Below are positions 36,680-45,147 of a stretch of DNA of 64,000 nt, one piece after another. Under the pieces are notes generated by a model. It was not told where the DNA came from. It saw only the letters and a list, made by a program, of their open reading frames with translations, and did not search any database. Source of the DNA: Streptomyces sp. NBC_00708 (GTDB lineage: Bacteria; Actinomycetota; Actinomycetes; Streptomycetales; Streptomycetaceae); the NCBI GenBank assembly GCA_036226585.1, contig CP108997.1, positions 3,038,001-3,102,000 on the forward strand, given 5' to 3'. Positions within the stretch are counted from its first letter, which is position 1. Every line of letters starts with the position of its first letter. Both the position numbers and the translations under genes were made by a program.

Positions 36680-37354
36680 CTACGCGGTCCGGCGGCGGCG
36701 CAGCGGGGACAGCAGGCGGTCGACGGCCACGAGAACCCCCTCCACCAGCAGGGCGAGCACCGCCACCAGCAGCGCGCCCGCCACCACCTGCGCGGTGTCG
36801 TACGTGTTGAACCCCGCGGTGATGATGCGGCCCAGGCCGCCCTGGCCGACCATCGCCGCGATCGTCGCGGTGGCCACGACCTGGACCGCGGCGGACCGCA
36901 GCCCGGTCATGATCAGCGGGTACGCCAGCGGGAGCTCGACGCGCAGGAAGAGCTGGCCGCCCGACATGCCCATCCCGCGCGCCGCCTCCGCCACCGAACG
37001 GTCCACCTCGGTCATCCCGACGTAGGCGTTGGTCAGCAGCGGCGGCACGGCGAACAGCACCAGGGCGGTGATCGTGGGTATGTAGCCCGCGTTGCGCAGG
37101 GGCGAGACCATGAAGAGGGCCAGCACCGCGAAGACGGGGACCGCGCGGCCGACATTGGCCAGGTTGACCGCGAGCGCGCCGCCCTTCCTGATGTGGCCCA
37201 GGTACAGCGCGACGGGCAGGGCGATGGCGCAGGACAGGGCGAGCGCCACGCCGCTCACGTACAGGTGCTCGCCGAGCCGGTGGCCGACCCCGCTCTCGCC
37301 GGACCAGTGGGCACCGGTGGTGAGCCAGGTCCAGGCTTCTCCGAGAACTCCCAT
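36680..37354 (-). CDS. ABC transporter permease, glycine-betaine type (second permease)
   Basis: The 224-residue membrane protein has five to six helices and the ABC permease EAA-like loop (EAARGMGMSGGQLFLRVELPLAYPLIMTGLRSA), followed by VGQGGLGRIITAGFNTYD. It pairs with the upstream permease to form the channel and couples to the CBS-type ATPase. The ATG at 37354 lies one base past the upstream permease stop (37356), so translation is coupled. The start of the next gene, the substrate-binding protein, is 98 bp downstream. Confidence 0.92.
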   Translation of the reverse strand: MGVLGEAWTWLTTGAHWSGESGVGHRLGEHLYVSGVALALSCAIALPVALYLGHIRKGGALAVNLANVGRAVPVFAVLALFMVSPLRNAGYIPTITALVLFAVPPLLTNAYVGMTEVDRSVAEAARGMGMSGGQLFLRVELPLAYPLIMTGLRSAAVQVVATATIAAMVGQGGLGRIITAGFNTYDTAQVVAGALLVAVLALLVEGVLVAVDRLLSPLRRRRTA

Positions 37355-37355
37355 G

Positions 37356-38057
37356 TCAGACCGCCTCCGCCGCGGCCGGGCCGAGCGCGGCACGTATGCG
37401 GGTCCAGGGCGTCAGCAGCCGTTGCAGGCCGAGCAGCAGCAGGTCCGCGACCACCGCGAGCAGCACGCAGAGGACCGAGGCGGCCAGCACCTGGGCCTTG
37501 AAGAAGCTCGGCAGCGCGTCCTCGATGAGATTGCCGAGGCCGCCCCGCCCGACGATCGAGCCGACCGTGGTGAGCGCGATCGTGGACACCGTGGCGATGC
37601 GTATCCCCGCCATCAGCGCGGGCAGCGCGAGCGGCAGTTCGACCTCCCACAGCAGGCGGGCGGGCCCGTACCCCATGCCGTGCGCCGCCTCCTTCGCCTC
37701 CTCGGGCACCGCTTCGAGGCCCGCCAGGATGTTGCGTACGAGGATGGTCAGCGAATACAGCACGAGGCCGGTGACCACCAGCGCGGCGGAGAGCCCGAAC
37801 AGGGGCAGCAGCAGCGAGAACATCGCGAGCGACGGCACCGTGTAGAGCACCGTCGTCAGCCCGAGGACGGGTCCGGCGAAGTGCCGGCCGCGGCGCGCGA
37901 GGAGCGCCAGCGGGAAGGCAACGGCCACTCCGATCGCGACCGAGACCGCGGTGATCCAGATGTGCTGGACCGTCGCGTCCGTCAACTCCTGGCTGCGGGA
38001 ACGGAGATACTCCCCGCAGATCCAGTCGTTCGTCACCAGGCAGTTCCGTCCGGCCAT
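37356..38057 (-). CDS. ABC transporter permease, glycine-betaine type (first permease)
   Basis: The 233-residue integral membrane protein has about six hydrophobic segments and the EAA loop EEAKEAAHGMGYGPARLLWEVELPLALPALMAGIR, plus VGRGGLGNLIEDALPSFF. The Cys-containing N-terminus (MAGRNCLVTNDWICGEYLRSR) probably lies outside. The ATG at 38057 is preferred because GGGAGG lies upstream at usual spacing; a GTG 12 bp earlier is too close to it. It starts a leftward unit of two permeases and the binding protein, and is divergent from the ATPase gene 131 bp away. Confidence 0.92.
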   Translation of the reverse strand: MAGRNCLVTNDWICGEYLRSRSQELTDATVQHIWITAVSVAIGVAVAFPLALLARRGRHFAGPVLGLTTVLYTVPSLAMFSLLLPLFGLSAALVVTGLVLYSLTILVRNILAGLEAVPEEAKEAAHGMGYGPARLLWEVELPLALPALMAGIRIATVSTIALTTVGSIVGRGGLGNLIEDALPSFFKAQVLAASVLCVLLAVVADLLLLGLQRLLTPWTRIRAALGPAAAEAV

Positions 38058-38188
38058 CCGTCCCCCCACCTCCCGTTCGCCTTCTCGTACTGATGTCCGG
38101 CGAGCCTATCCTCGACCACTGACAATCGCCGGAGCCGTTGTATTCCAGCAACATGTCCTTCACAGAACACGCGCGACAATGGGGAACC

Positions 38189-39367
38189 ATGATCCGTTTC
38201 GAGCACGTCACCAAGCGGTATGCGGACGGCACCACGGCCGTCGACGACCTTTCCTTCGAGGTCGCCGAGGGTGAACTGGTCACGCTCGTCGGACCGTCGG
38301 GCTGCGGCAAGACGACCACCATGAAGATGGTGAACCGGCTGATCGAACCGTCCGAGGGCCGGATATTCCTCGACGGGGACGACATATCCGCCATCGACCC
38401 CGTCCAGCTGCGCCGCCGCATCGGCTATGTGATCCAGCAAGTGGGCCTCTTCCCGCACAGGACGGTCCTGGAGAACACCGCCACCGTTCCCCATCTCCTG
38501 GGGTGGAAACGCCAAAAGGGCCGCGCCCGCGCCGCCGAACTCCTCGACCTGGTCGGACTCGACCCTTCCGTTTATGGCGACCGTTATCCCGAGCAGCTCT
38601 CCGGCGGCCAGCGCCAACGCGTCGGCGTGGCACGGGCGCTGGCTGCCGACCCGCCGGTCCTGCTGATGGACGAGCCTTTCGGCGCGGTGGACCCCGTGGT
38701 GCGCGAGCACCTCCAGAACGAATTCCTGAAACTCCAGGAACAGGTCCGCAAAACCGTGCTGTTCGTCACCCACGACATCGAGGAAGCGGTCCGTCTCGGC
38801 GACCGCATCGCCGTCTACGGGCAGGGCTCGATCGAGCAGTTCGACACCCCCGCCACCGTGCTCGGCGCCCCCGCCACCGGCTATGTCGCGGACTTCGTCG
38901 GCGCCGACCGGGGGCTCAAGCGGCTCTCGGTCACCCCCGTCGAGGAGAGCGATCTCGACCACCCGCCGGTCGTCCACCTCGACGACCCGCTGGCCACCGC
39001 GACCGAGCGGCTGCGCGCGGAGGGCGCCCGCTGGGCCGTCGTCCTGGACGGCGACGAGCGTCTGCACGGCTGGATTCCCGCCGACGGGACGCGCACCGGT
39101 TCCAAGGGCACCGTCCGCGACCACGCCCGCCGGATGGAGGCGTGGCTTCCCCTCGGCGCCCCGCTCAAACAGGCATTCGCCACCATGCTCCAGCACGACG
39201 CGGGCTGGATCGCCGTCATCGACGAGGCGGGCGAGGGCCGGTTCCTGGGCGTGCTCACGCCCGCCCGCCTCCACGAGGCGCTGCGCCGCTCGGTCGGCGC
39301 GGACGGCCGCTCGGTACCGCGCGCGGAGTTCGAGGTCGAGAGCGTGGCGGGAGCCGCCGGGATCTGA
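38189..39367 (+). CDS. ABC transporter ATP-binding protein with CBS domains (OpuCA/ProV type)
   Basis: The 392-residue protein has Walker A GPSGCGKTTTMK, a Q-loop QVGLFPH, the ABC signature LSGGQRQRVGVARAL, Walker B LLMDEPFGAVDP and H-loop VTHDIEEA, then a C-terminal region with two CBS-like repeats (VVHLDDPLATATERLRAEGARWAVVL and a second one around LKQAFATMLQHDAGWIAVID). CBS repeats in this subfamily sense ionic strength or nucleotides. The ATG at 38189 has GGGGA upstream. The only component transcribed rightward; permeases and binding protein are divergent, an unusual split that may let the two halves be regulated separately. Confidence 0.93.
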   Translation: MIRFEHVTKRYADGTTAVDDLSFEVAEGELVTLVGPSGCGKTTTMKMVNRLIEPSEGRIFLDGDDISAIDPVQLRRRIGYVIQQVGLFPHRTVLENTATVPHLLGWKRQKGRARAAELLDLVGLDPSVYGDRYPEQLSGGQRQRVGVARALAADPPVLLMDEPFGAVDPVVREHLQNEFLKLQEQVRKTVLFVTHDIEEAVRLGDRIAVYGQGSIEQFDTPATVLGAPATGYVADFVGADRGLKRLSVTPVEESDLDHPPVVHLDDPLATATERLRAEGARWAVVLDGDERLHGWIPADGTRTGSKGTVRDHARRMEAWLPLGAPLKQAFATMLQHDAGWIAVIDEAGEGRFLGVLTPARLHEALRRSVGADGRSVPRAEFEVESVAGAAGI

Positions 39368-39446
39368 ACCGGCCGGGGGTACGCGGCTCGCGGAGCCGCG
39401 CCCCCGTGACGCCGGGGCTCGTCACGGCCCCCCGGGACCGCGCGCC

Positions 39447-40568
39447 TCAGCTCTCGCTCAGCCGGCTGCTCAGCCACTCCAGCGCCGCCGGGATCTCCCG
39501 GCGCCACGTGTTGAAGTTGTGGCCGCCGCTGTCCAGGATGATCGACGACACCTGGGCCGGCTGCTTCACCTTGGCCACGAACTTCCGGGTGTCGCGGTAG
39601 TTCGGCTCGCCGTGGCGGGAGCTGGTCACCAGGAACGAGGAGTCCGGCTGCGGCCGGTTGTCCAGCGTCCACAGCAGATCCGCGCGGCGCCGGGCCGCCT
39701 CGTCGCCGTGGAAGAGGTCGCCGGTCGTCGGGTCCTCGGCCGCCTTGTAGTACGCGGAGAGCCCCGCGCTCGCGGTGAACCTCTCCGGGTGGTGCAGCCC
39801 GATCTTCAGCGCGCAGTACCCGCCGGTCGAGTTGCCGATGATGCCCCAGTTGCGGGCGTGCTTGCCGACCCGGTAGCCGGCCGAGACCGCCCGGGGCAGG
39901 TCCTCGGCGAAGAACGTCTCCGTCTTCGGACCGCCCTTTATGTCCACGCACTCGGTGTCCCGGGGCGGCGCCACGGTCGGACGCAGCATCACCAGGACCA
40001 TCGGCTGCGCCCGTCCGGCCTTCACCCGGTCGAGTGCCGTACGCGGATAGCGCAGCCCCTTGATGAGGTTCTCCGAGGTGCCCGGGTAGCCGGTGAGGAC
40101 CACGACCGCCGGGAACTTCCGCCGCGCGAACGCCGGCTGGAAGTACTCCGGCGGCAGATACACGTACGCCGAGCTCTCGATGCCCGAGTGCTTGCCCGCG
40201 ATCACGACCTTGTCGATCCGCCCGCCCACCGTCGGCAGCGCCCCGCCCGGCACGTCGGGCCGCTGCGAGCCCACCCGGACGATGTTCTTCGCCGCCAGCG
40301 TCCCCGCCGCGTGATCGGTGACCACGCCCAGGTCCTGCTTGCGGCCGAACAGGTCCGCCCAGGAGCCGTAGAAGAGGAAGCTGTTGTTGGCCAGCAGGCC
40401 GACCGTGGCGAACACCGCCACCTGGGTCGCGAGCAGCATGCCCACCCGGCCGAACACGGCGGGCGCGCTGCGCCGGGCGAGTCTGGGCCAGAACCAGACG
40501 GTGACGGTGAACAGCACGACGGCCAGCGCGATCGCGAGGATCAGCACTGGTTTGCCCGTAAGGCCCAT
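39447..40568 (-). CDS. Membrane-anchored esterase, antigen-85/putative esterase family
   Basis: The 373-residue protein has two N-terminal membrane segments (about 7-27 and 40-62) and an extracytoplasmic alpha/beta-hydrolase domain. The nucleophile is in GNSTGGYCALK (GxSxG), and the C-terminal His in DSGGHNFNTWRRE completes the expected triad. An Ag85-like or D-family esterase acting on cell-envelope lipids or wall polymers is plausible. It is divergent from the mprF-type gene, 139 bp away, and in S. coelicolor this pair is, I recall, cell-envelope related. The substrate is not known. Confidence 0.88.
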   Translation of the reverse strand: MGLTGKPVLILAIALAVVLFTVTVWFWPRLARRSAPAVFGRVGMLLATQVAVFATVGLLANNSFLFYGSWADLFGRKQDLGVVTDHAAGTLAAKNIVRVGSQRPDVPGGALPTVGGRIDKVVIAGKHSGIESSAYVYLPPEYFQPAFARRKFPAVVVLTGYPGTSENLIKGLRYPRTALDRVKAGRAQPMVLVMLRPTVAPPRDTECVDIKGGPKTETFFAEDLPRAVSAGYRVGKHARNWGIIGNSTGGYCALKIGLHHPERFTASAGLSAYYKAAEDPTTGDLFHGDEAARRRADLLWTLDNRPQPDSSFLVTSSRHGEPNYRDTRKFVAKVKQPAQVSSIILDSGGHNFNTWRREIPAALEWLSSRLSES

Positions 40569-40594
40569 GACCGGTGAACTTTCTGTCAGGAAAT

Positions 40595-40626
40595 TTCCGG
40601 GCAGCGGGTGAACCCGTTGCCCGGAA
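40595..40626. promoter_or_regulatory. 32-bp inverted repeat between the esterase and mprF-type genes
   Basis: TTCCGGGCAGCGGGTG then AACCCGTTGCCCGGAA form arms that pair except for one position. It overlaps the -35 part of a sigma-E-like promoter (40609-40636) for the rightward gene and would be transcribed into the esterase leader leftward. It may be an operator for a repressor or an RNA hairpin. Confidence 0.6.
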
Positions 40627-40636
40627 GGCTCGTCCT
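40609..40636 (+). promoter_or_regulatory. Candidate sigma-E-type promoter of the mprF-type gene
   Basis: TGAACC at 40609-40614, a 16-base spacer and CGTCCT at 40631-40636 fit the ECF sigma-E pattern of Streptomyces (GGAAC, about 16 bases, CGTCT/A). The predicted transcript would start near 40643, giving a leader of about 65 bases. SigE is encoded in this window, so the enzyme may be induced by envelope stress. Consensus match by eye only. Confidence 0.55.
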
Positions 40637-40707
40637 AGAGGTCGCACATCGTCCGCAGGGCTCCGGCCGACGGACTCCAGGAATCTCTCGCGGAACCACG
40701 GGAAGCG

Positions 40708-42549
40708 ATGTCTGTCACGGTAGATGGGGATAAATCAGGATCGGTTCCGGTCCGCGCACGTACGTTCGTGCGCGGCCCCCGTCCGGAAGCCGTGCCGACG
40801 CTCGTCGGCACCGCCTGTACCGCGGTCGGACTGATCGACGTCGCCGCCGGGGTCTTCCCGCGTTTTCGGCACAGTCGCATGCACAGCCTGGCCGAAGTGC
40901 TGCCCGGGGCCCTCGGCCCCTTCGCCGCCGCGCTCTCGCTGAGCGCCGGCGTCCTGCTGCTCCTGCTGGCCCACGGCCTCAAGCGGCACAAGCGCCGTGC
41001 GTGGCGGGCCGCCGTCGTACTGCTGCCGGCCGGTGCGCTGGCCCAGTTCCTCTACCGGCACTCGATCCTCGGCGCACTCGTATCGCTGACGCTGTGTTTT
41101 CTGCTCGTACGCCATCGGAGTGAATTCGCCGCGCTGCCCGACCCGCGCAGCCGCTGGCGGGCCCTGGCCAACTTCGTCCTGCTCGGCGCCGGTTCGCTCA
41201 GTCTCGGCCTGGTCATCGTCAGCGCCCACCCCCGCCGCATGGTCGGCAGCCCCAGCATCGCCGACCGCCTCCAGCACGTGCTGTACGGCCTGTTCGGCTT
41301 CGAGGGGCCCGTCGACTACGCCGGGGACACCTCCTGGACCGTCGGCTACTCGCTCGGCGCGCTCGGCCTGCTGACCGCCGTCACCACCATCTACCTGGCC
41401 TTCCGCCCCGAGCACCCGGCCGCCCGCCTCACCGAGGACGACGAGGTCAAGCTGCGCGCCCTGCTGGACCGGCACGGCGGGCGCGACTCGCTCGGCCACT
41501 TCGCGCTCCGCCGCGACAAGGCCGTGGTCTTCTCGCCCAGCGGCAAGGCCGCCGTCTGCTACCGCGTGGTCTCCGGCGTGATGCTCGCCAGCGGCGACCC
41601 GATCGGTGACGTGGAGGCCTGGCCCGGCGCCATCGAACGCTTCATGGACGAGGCGCGGGCGCACTCCTGGGCCCCCGCCGTCATGGGATGCAGCGAGACC
41701 GGCGGTGAGGTCTGGACCCGCGAGACCGGGCTCGGCGCGCTGGAACTGGGCGACGAGGCGGTGGTCGACGTCGCGGATTTCTCCCTCGCCGGGCGCGCGA
41801 TGCGCAACGTACGCCAGATGGTGAAGCGCATTGAGCGGGGCGGCTACGAGACCCGCGTCCGGCGCGTGGCCGACATCGGCGAGGCCGAGCTCGCCCGCAT
41901 CCGCCGGGCCGCCGCCGACTGGCGCGGTACCGACACCGAACGCGGCTTCTCCATGGCGCTCGGCCGGATCGGCGACGCCGCCGACGCGGACTGCTTCGTG
42001 GCCACCGCGCACAAGCCCGAGGAGCACAGCGCCGACTCCCCCTACGGCGATCTGAAGGCCGTGCTCCACTTCGTGCCCTGGGGCACCGACGGCATGTCCC
42101 TCGACCTCATGCGCCGCGACCGGTCCGCCGACCCCGGGATGAACGAACTGCTCATCGTCGCCTCCCTCCAGGCCGCGCCCCGGCTCGGCATCAGTCGCGT
42201 CTCGCTGAACTTCGCGATGTTCCGCTCCGCCCTGGCCCGGGGCGAGAAGCTGGGCGCGGGGCCCGTCCTGCGGGTCTGGCGCGGGCTGCTGATCTTCCTC
42301 TCGCGCTGGTTCCAGATCGAGTCGCTGTACAAGTTCAACGCCAAGTTCCGGCCGCGCTGGGAACCCCGCTTCGTGGTCTACCGCAACGCCCGCGACCTGC
42401 CCCGCATCTCGTTCGCCGCGATGCAGGCCGAGGGCTTCGTCAACCTCGCGCTCCCCCGCCCGCTGGCCCGCAGACTCCCGCTGGGCCCCCGCCGCCCCTG
42501 CGCCCATGTACGGCCGCCCACGGGCGGACAGGGTGCCCGTACGGCGTAA
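40708..42549 (+). CDS. MprF-type phosphatidylglycerol aminoacyltransferase (DUF2156)
   Basis: The 613-residue protein has about five or six N-terminal membrane segments (residues 30-210) and a C-terminal cytoplasmic DUF2156/GNAT-like domain (RLTEDDEVKLRALLDRHGGRDSLGHFALRRDKAVVFSPSGKAAVCYRVV... MSLDLMRRDRSADPGMNELLI). That domain transfers an amino acid, commonly lysine, from tRNA to phosphatidylglycerol, making the membrane more positive and resistant to cationic peptides. No lysyl-tRNA synthetase domain is fused, unlike mycobacterial LysX. Amino acid specificity is not visible. It is divergent from the esterase, behind a sigma-E-like promoter. Confidence 0.9.
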   Translation: MSVTVDGDKSGSVPVRARTFVRGPRPEAVPTLVGTACTAVGLIDVAAGVFPRFRHSRMHSLAEVLPGALGPFAAALSLSAGVLLLLLAHGLKRHKRRAWRAAVVLLPAGALAQFLYRHSILGALVSLTLCFLLVRHRSEFAALPDPRSRWRALANFVLLGAGSLSLGLVIVSAHPRRMVGSPSIADRLQHVLYGLFGFEGPVDYAGDTSWTVGYSLGALGLLTAVTTIYLAFRPEHPAARLTEDDEVKLRALLDRHGGRDSLGHFALRRDKAVVFSPSGKAAVCYRVVSGVMLASGDPIGDVEAWPGAIERFMDEARAHSWAPAVMGCSETGGEVWTRETGLGALELGDEAVVDVADFSLAGRAMRNVRQMVKRIERGGYETRVRRVADIGEAELARIRRAAADWRGTDTERGFSMALGRIGDAADADCFVATAHKPEEHSADSPYGDLKAVLHFVPWGTDGMSLDLMRRDRSADPGMNELLIVASLQAAPRLGISRVSLNFAMFRSALARGEKLGAGPVLRVWRGLLIFLSRWFQIESLYKFNAKFRPRWEPRFVVYRNARDLPRISFAAMQAEGFVNLALPRPLARRLPLGPRRPCAHVRPPTGGQGARTA

Positions 42550-42567
42550 GGGGTCCCCGTACGGGCC

Positions 42568-42579
42568 TACGCTGGTCAT
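42568..42579 (+). promoter_or_regulatory. Candidate -10 of a leaderless folP promoter
   Basis: TACGCT at 42568-42573 is followed by six bases and the folP ATG at 42580, with no Shine-Dalgarno sequence. This spacing fits a leaderless transcript. There is no clear -35 element. Confidence 0.4.
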
Positions 42580-43434
42580 ATGAGTACGTTGCGTGGAACG
42601 GTCCAGGGCCTGCCGGAGTGGGACCGCTGCGCGGTCATGGGGGTCGTCAACGTGACCCCCGACTCCTTCTCCGACGGGGGCCGCTGGTTCGACACCACCA
42701 CGGCCGTCAAGCACGGCCTCGACCTGGCGGGCGAGGGCGCCGACCTGGTCGACGTCGGCGGCGAGTCGACCCGCCCCGGCGCCAGCCGCGTGGACGAGTC
42801 CGAGGAGCTGCGCCGGGTGATCCCGGTGGTCCGCGGCCTGGCCTCGGAGGGGGTCACGGTCTCCGTCGACACCATGCGCGCCCGCGTCGCCGAACAGGCC
42901 ATCGCCGCCGGCGCGGTCCTCGTCAACGACGTGAGCGGCGGCCAGGCCGACCCGGACATGGTCCCCGTCGTCGCCGCGGCCGGGGCCCCGTTCGTCGTCA
43001 TGCACTGGCGCGGCTTCAGCGAGTCGATGAACAGCCGGGCGGTGTACGGGGACGTGGTCGGCGAGGTCGTCGACGAGCTGCGCGCCCGGATGGACGCGGT
43101 GGTCGCCGGCGGCATCGCCCCGGAGCGCGTCGTGATCGACCCCGGTCTTGGCTTCGCCAAGGAGGCCCCCCACGACCTCGCGCTCCTCGCCCGGCTGGAC
43201 GCGCTGCACGCCCTCGGCCGCCCGCTGCTCGTCGCCGCGTCCCGCAAGCGGTTCCTGGGCCACGTCCTGGCCGGTGACGGCGCCGCCCCGCCGCCCGCCC
43301 GCGAGCGCGACGCGGCCACCGCCGCCGTCTCCGCGCTCTCCGCCCGGTCCGGCGCCTGGGCCGTCCGCGTCCACGAGGTACGGGCCACCGCCGACGCCGT
43401 ACGGGTCGCCCGCGCCATCGAGGGAGCCGCGTGA
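42580..43434 (+). CDS. folP: Dihydropteroate synthase FolP
   Basis: FolP joins p-aminobenzoate to the pterin pyrophosphate in folate synthesis and is the sulfonamide target. The 284-residue TIM-barrel protein has the N-terminal signature GVVNVTPDSFSDGG, ESTRPGASRV, VSVDTMRARVAEQAIAAGA, VNDVSGGQADPDM, VVIDPGLGFAKEAPHDLALLARLDAL, ASRKRFLG. The ATG at 42580 has no ribosome binding site, with TACGCT 6 bases ahead. Its stop overlaps the next gene by 4 bp (GTGA), so the NTF2-like gene is co-translated. Confidence 0.96.
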   Translation: MSTLRGTVQGLPEWDRCAVMGVVNVTPDSFSDGGRWFDTTTAVKHGLDLAGEGADLVDVGGESTRPGASRVDESEELRRVIPVVRGLASEGVTVSVDTMRARVAEQAIAAGAVLVNDVSGGQADPDMVPVVAAAGAPFVVMHWRGFSESMNSRAVYGDVVGEVVDELRARMDAVVAGGIAPERVVIDPGLGFAKEAPHDLALLARLDALHALGRPLLVAASRKRFLGHVLAGDGAAPPPARERDAATAAVSALSARSGAWAVRVHEVRATADAVRVARAIEGAA

Positions 43435-43910
43435 ACGAGCCGAGGGACGACGCGGCGGCCGCCGCCGACATCGCGGCCGTCGAGCAGGCCAACACGGACT
43501 ACTACGAGGCTGTGGAGCGCGGCGACCTCGACGCGCTGACCGCCGCGTGGCTGCCCGGCGAGGACCTCACGGTCTCCTGCGTCCACCCCGGCTGGCCGGT
43601 GCTCAGCGGCCGGGCCGAGGTGCTGCGCAGCTACGCGCTGATCATGGCGAACACCGAGTACATCCAGTTCTTCCTGACCGACGTCACCGTCTCCATGACG
43701 GACGACACCGCCCTGGTGACCTGCACCGAGAACATCCTCAGCGGCGGCCCCGCCGAGGAGGGCGCCGCGCTCGGCCCGCTCGTCGGACAGCTCGTGGTCG
43801 CCACGAATGTGTTCCGCCGCACGCCGGACGGGTGGAAGCTCTGGTCCCACCACGGTTCGCCCGTACTGGCCGAAACCGGTGAGGAAGAGGACGAAGACCC
43901 CGCGCCCTGA
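43431..43910 (+). CDS. NTF2/SnoaL-like protein
   Basis: The 159-residue protein has the NTF2-like cone fold pattern: DIAAVEQANTDYYEAVERGDLDALTAAWLPGEDLTVSCVHPGWPVLSGRAEVLRSYALIMANTEYIQFFLTD and later FRRTPDGWKLWSHHGSPVL. Family members include ketosteroid isomerase-like proteins and SnoaL cyclases, but many are of unknown function; here it is embedded in the folate operon, translationally coupled to folP, and well conserved in that position in actinobacteria as I recall. A role linked to folate metabolism is possible but unproven. Confidence 0.85.
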   Translation: MNEPRDDAAAAADIAAVEQANTDYYEAVERGDLDALTAAWLPGEDLTVSCVHPGWPVLSGRAEVLRSYALIMANTEYIQFFLTDVTVSMTDDTALVTCTENILSGGPAEEGAALGPLVGQLVVATNVFRRTPDGWKLWSHHGSPVLAETGEEEDEDPAP

Positions 43911-44006
43911 GCCGCCCCGCCCCTTTTTCGGGCAGGAAAGCGGGCCGGGCGCGATTGGAACCGGCGTCTTCGGGGTATCAGCGGCTATCTGTTCCGTGCC
44001 CGCACG

Positions 44007-44028
44007 GCCCTGCCCCGCGGGGCAGGGC
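44007..44028. repeat. 22-bp perfect palindrome between the NTF2-like gene and folB
   Basis: GCCCTGCCCC is followed by its complement GGGGCAGGGC with GC at the centre, in the 210-bp gap before folB. It could be a terminator-like hairpin after the folP unit or a regulatory hairpin in the folB leader. Confidence 0.6.
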
Positions 44029-44120
44029 TGTCGGTGCGCGCAGGTAGATTCGAAATCGGGCACCCGGCCGCCCGCACGCGGCCCCGTGCCCCAGGACCAA
44101 CGACAGCAGGAGTGATTCGC

Positions 44121-44480
44121 GTGGATCGTGTCGCGCTGCGCGGCCTCAAGGCCCGTGGGCACCATGGCGTCTTCCCCCGAGAACGGGAAGAGGGACAGAC
44201 GTTCATCGTGGACCTGGTGCTCGGCCTCGACACCCGCCCCGCGGCAGCCGCCGACGACCTGGCGAAGACCGTGCACTACGGCGTGGTCGCGGAGGAGGTC
44301 GTCGGAGTCGTCGAGGGCGAGCCGGTCGACCTGATCGAGACGCTCGCGGAGCGCATCGCCCAGCAGTGCCTCAAGCACGACGGCGTCGAGGAGGTGGAGG
44401 TCGTGGTGCACAAGCCGGACGCGCCCATCACCGTCCCGTTCGACGACGTCACCATCACCATCACCCGGAGCCGAGCATGA
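44121..44480 (+). CDS. folB: Dihydroneopterin aldolase FolB
   Basis: FolB cleaves 7,8-dihydroneopterin to the hydroxymethyl pterin used by FolK. The 119-residue protein has the typical length and motifs LRGLKARGHHGVFPREREEGQTFIVDLVL, VHYGVVAEEVVGVVEGEPVDLIETLAERIAQQCL and the end KPDAPITVPFDDVTITITR. The GTG start at 44121 follows AGGAG at the usual distance. Its stop overlaps the folK start (ATGA), so the pair is translationally coupled. Confidence 0.95.
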   Translation: MDRVALRGLKARGHHGVFPREREEGQTFIVDLVLGLDTRPAAAADDLAKTVHYGVVAEEVVGVVEGEPVDLIETLAERIAQQCLKHDGVEEVEVVVHKPDAPITVPFDDVTITITRSRA

Positions 44481-45088
44481 CTGCATTTTCCACCGAAGGG
44501 CAGAGCGACCCGACCGTACAGCCGGTGCCCGCCTCCGTGGTCGAGCAGGTGGACGCGGCGGACATCACGCTTTCCAACCCCAAACTGGCCGTGCTCTCCC
44601 TGGGCGCCAACCTGGGCAACCGCCTGGAGACCCTCCAGGGCGCCATCGACGCCCTGGAGGACACGCCCGGCCTCCGGGTCAAGGCGGTCTCCCCGGTGTA
44701 CGAGACGGAGCCCTGGGGCGTCGAACCCGGCTCCCAGCCGTCGTACTTCAACGCGGTGATCGTCGTGAAGACGACCCTGCCCCCGTCCTCCCTGCTGGAG
44801 CGCGGCCAGGCCATCGAGGAGGCCTTCGAGCGGGTCCGCGAGGAGCGGTGGGGCCCGCGCACCATCGACGTCGACATCGTTTCCTACGCCGACGTCGTCT
44901 CGGACGACCCGGTGCTCACCCTCCCCCACCCCCGGGCCCGTGAGCGCGCCTTCGTCCTCGCCCCCTGGCATGACGTGGATCCCGAGGCGCAGCTGCCCGG
45001 CGCCGGCCCGGTCGCCGATCTGCTGACCGGTGTGGGGCGCGACGGCGTGCTTCCCCGGGCCGACCTGGAACTCCGGCTGCCCGAGTAG
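44477..45088 (+). CDS. folK: 2-amino-4-hydroxy-6-hydroxymethyldihydropteridine pyrophosphokinase FolK
   Basis: FolK transfers pyrophosphate from ATP to the pterin. The 203-residue protein shows SLGANLGNRLETLQGAIDALE, VYETEPWG, PSYFNAVIVV, and the signature RWGPRTIDVDIVSY with PHPRARERAFVL. It has about 37 residues ahead of the catalytic core, more than E. coli FolK, which is probably not essential. It starts at 44477, coupled to folB, and is followed 59 bp later by the DUF3180 gene. Confidence 0.95.
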   Translation: MTAFSTEGQSDPTVQPVPASVVEQVDAADITLSNPKLAVLSLGANLGNRLETLQGAIDALEDTPGLRVKAVSPVYETEPWGVEPGSQPSYFNAVIVVKTTLPPSSLLERGQAIEEAFERVREERWGPRTIDVDIVSYADVVSDDPVLTLPHPRARERAFVLAPWHDVDPEAQLPGAGPVADLLTGVGRDGVLPRADLELRLPE

Positions 45089-45147
45089 TCGTTAGGCTCA
45101 CAGAACACAGCACGACGGACCACAGGCGGCGAAGGGCGGCTCACGGG

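Noticed and set aside
40690..40720. Second sigma-E-like sequence (GGAACC followed by GTCTG) at the start of the mprF-type gene
   Set aside because: Spacing is only 12-13 bases and the -10 would lie in the coding start; the element at 40609-40636 fits much better.
40735..43374. Long minus-strand frame across the mprF-type gene and folP
   Set aside because: It overlaps two well-supported plus-strand genes and reads as low-complexity Ala/Gly/Arg/Asp sequence.
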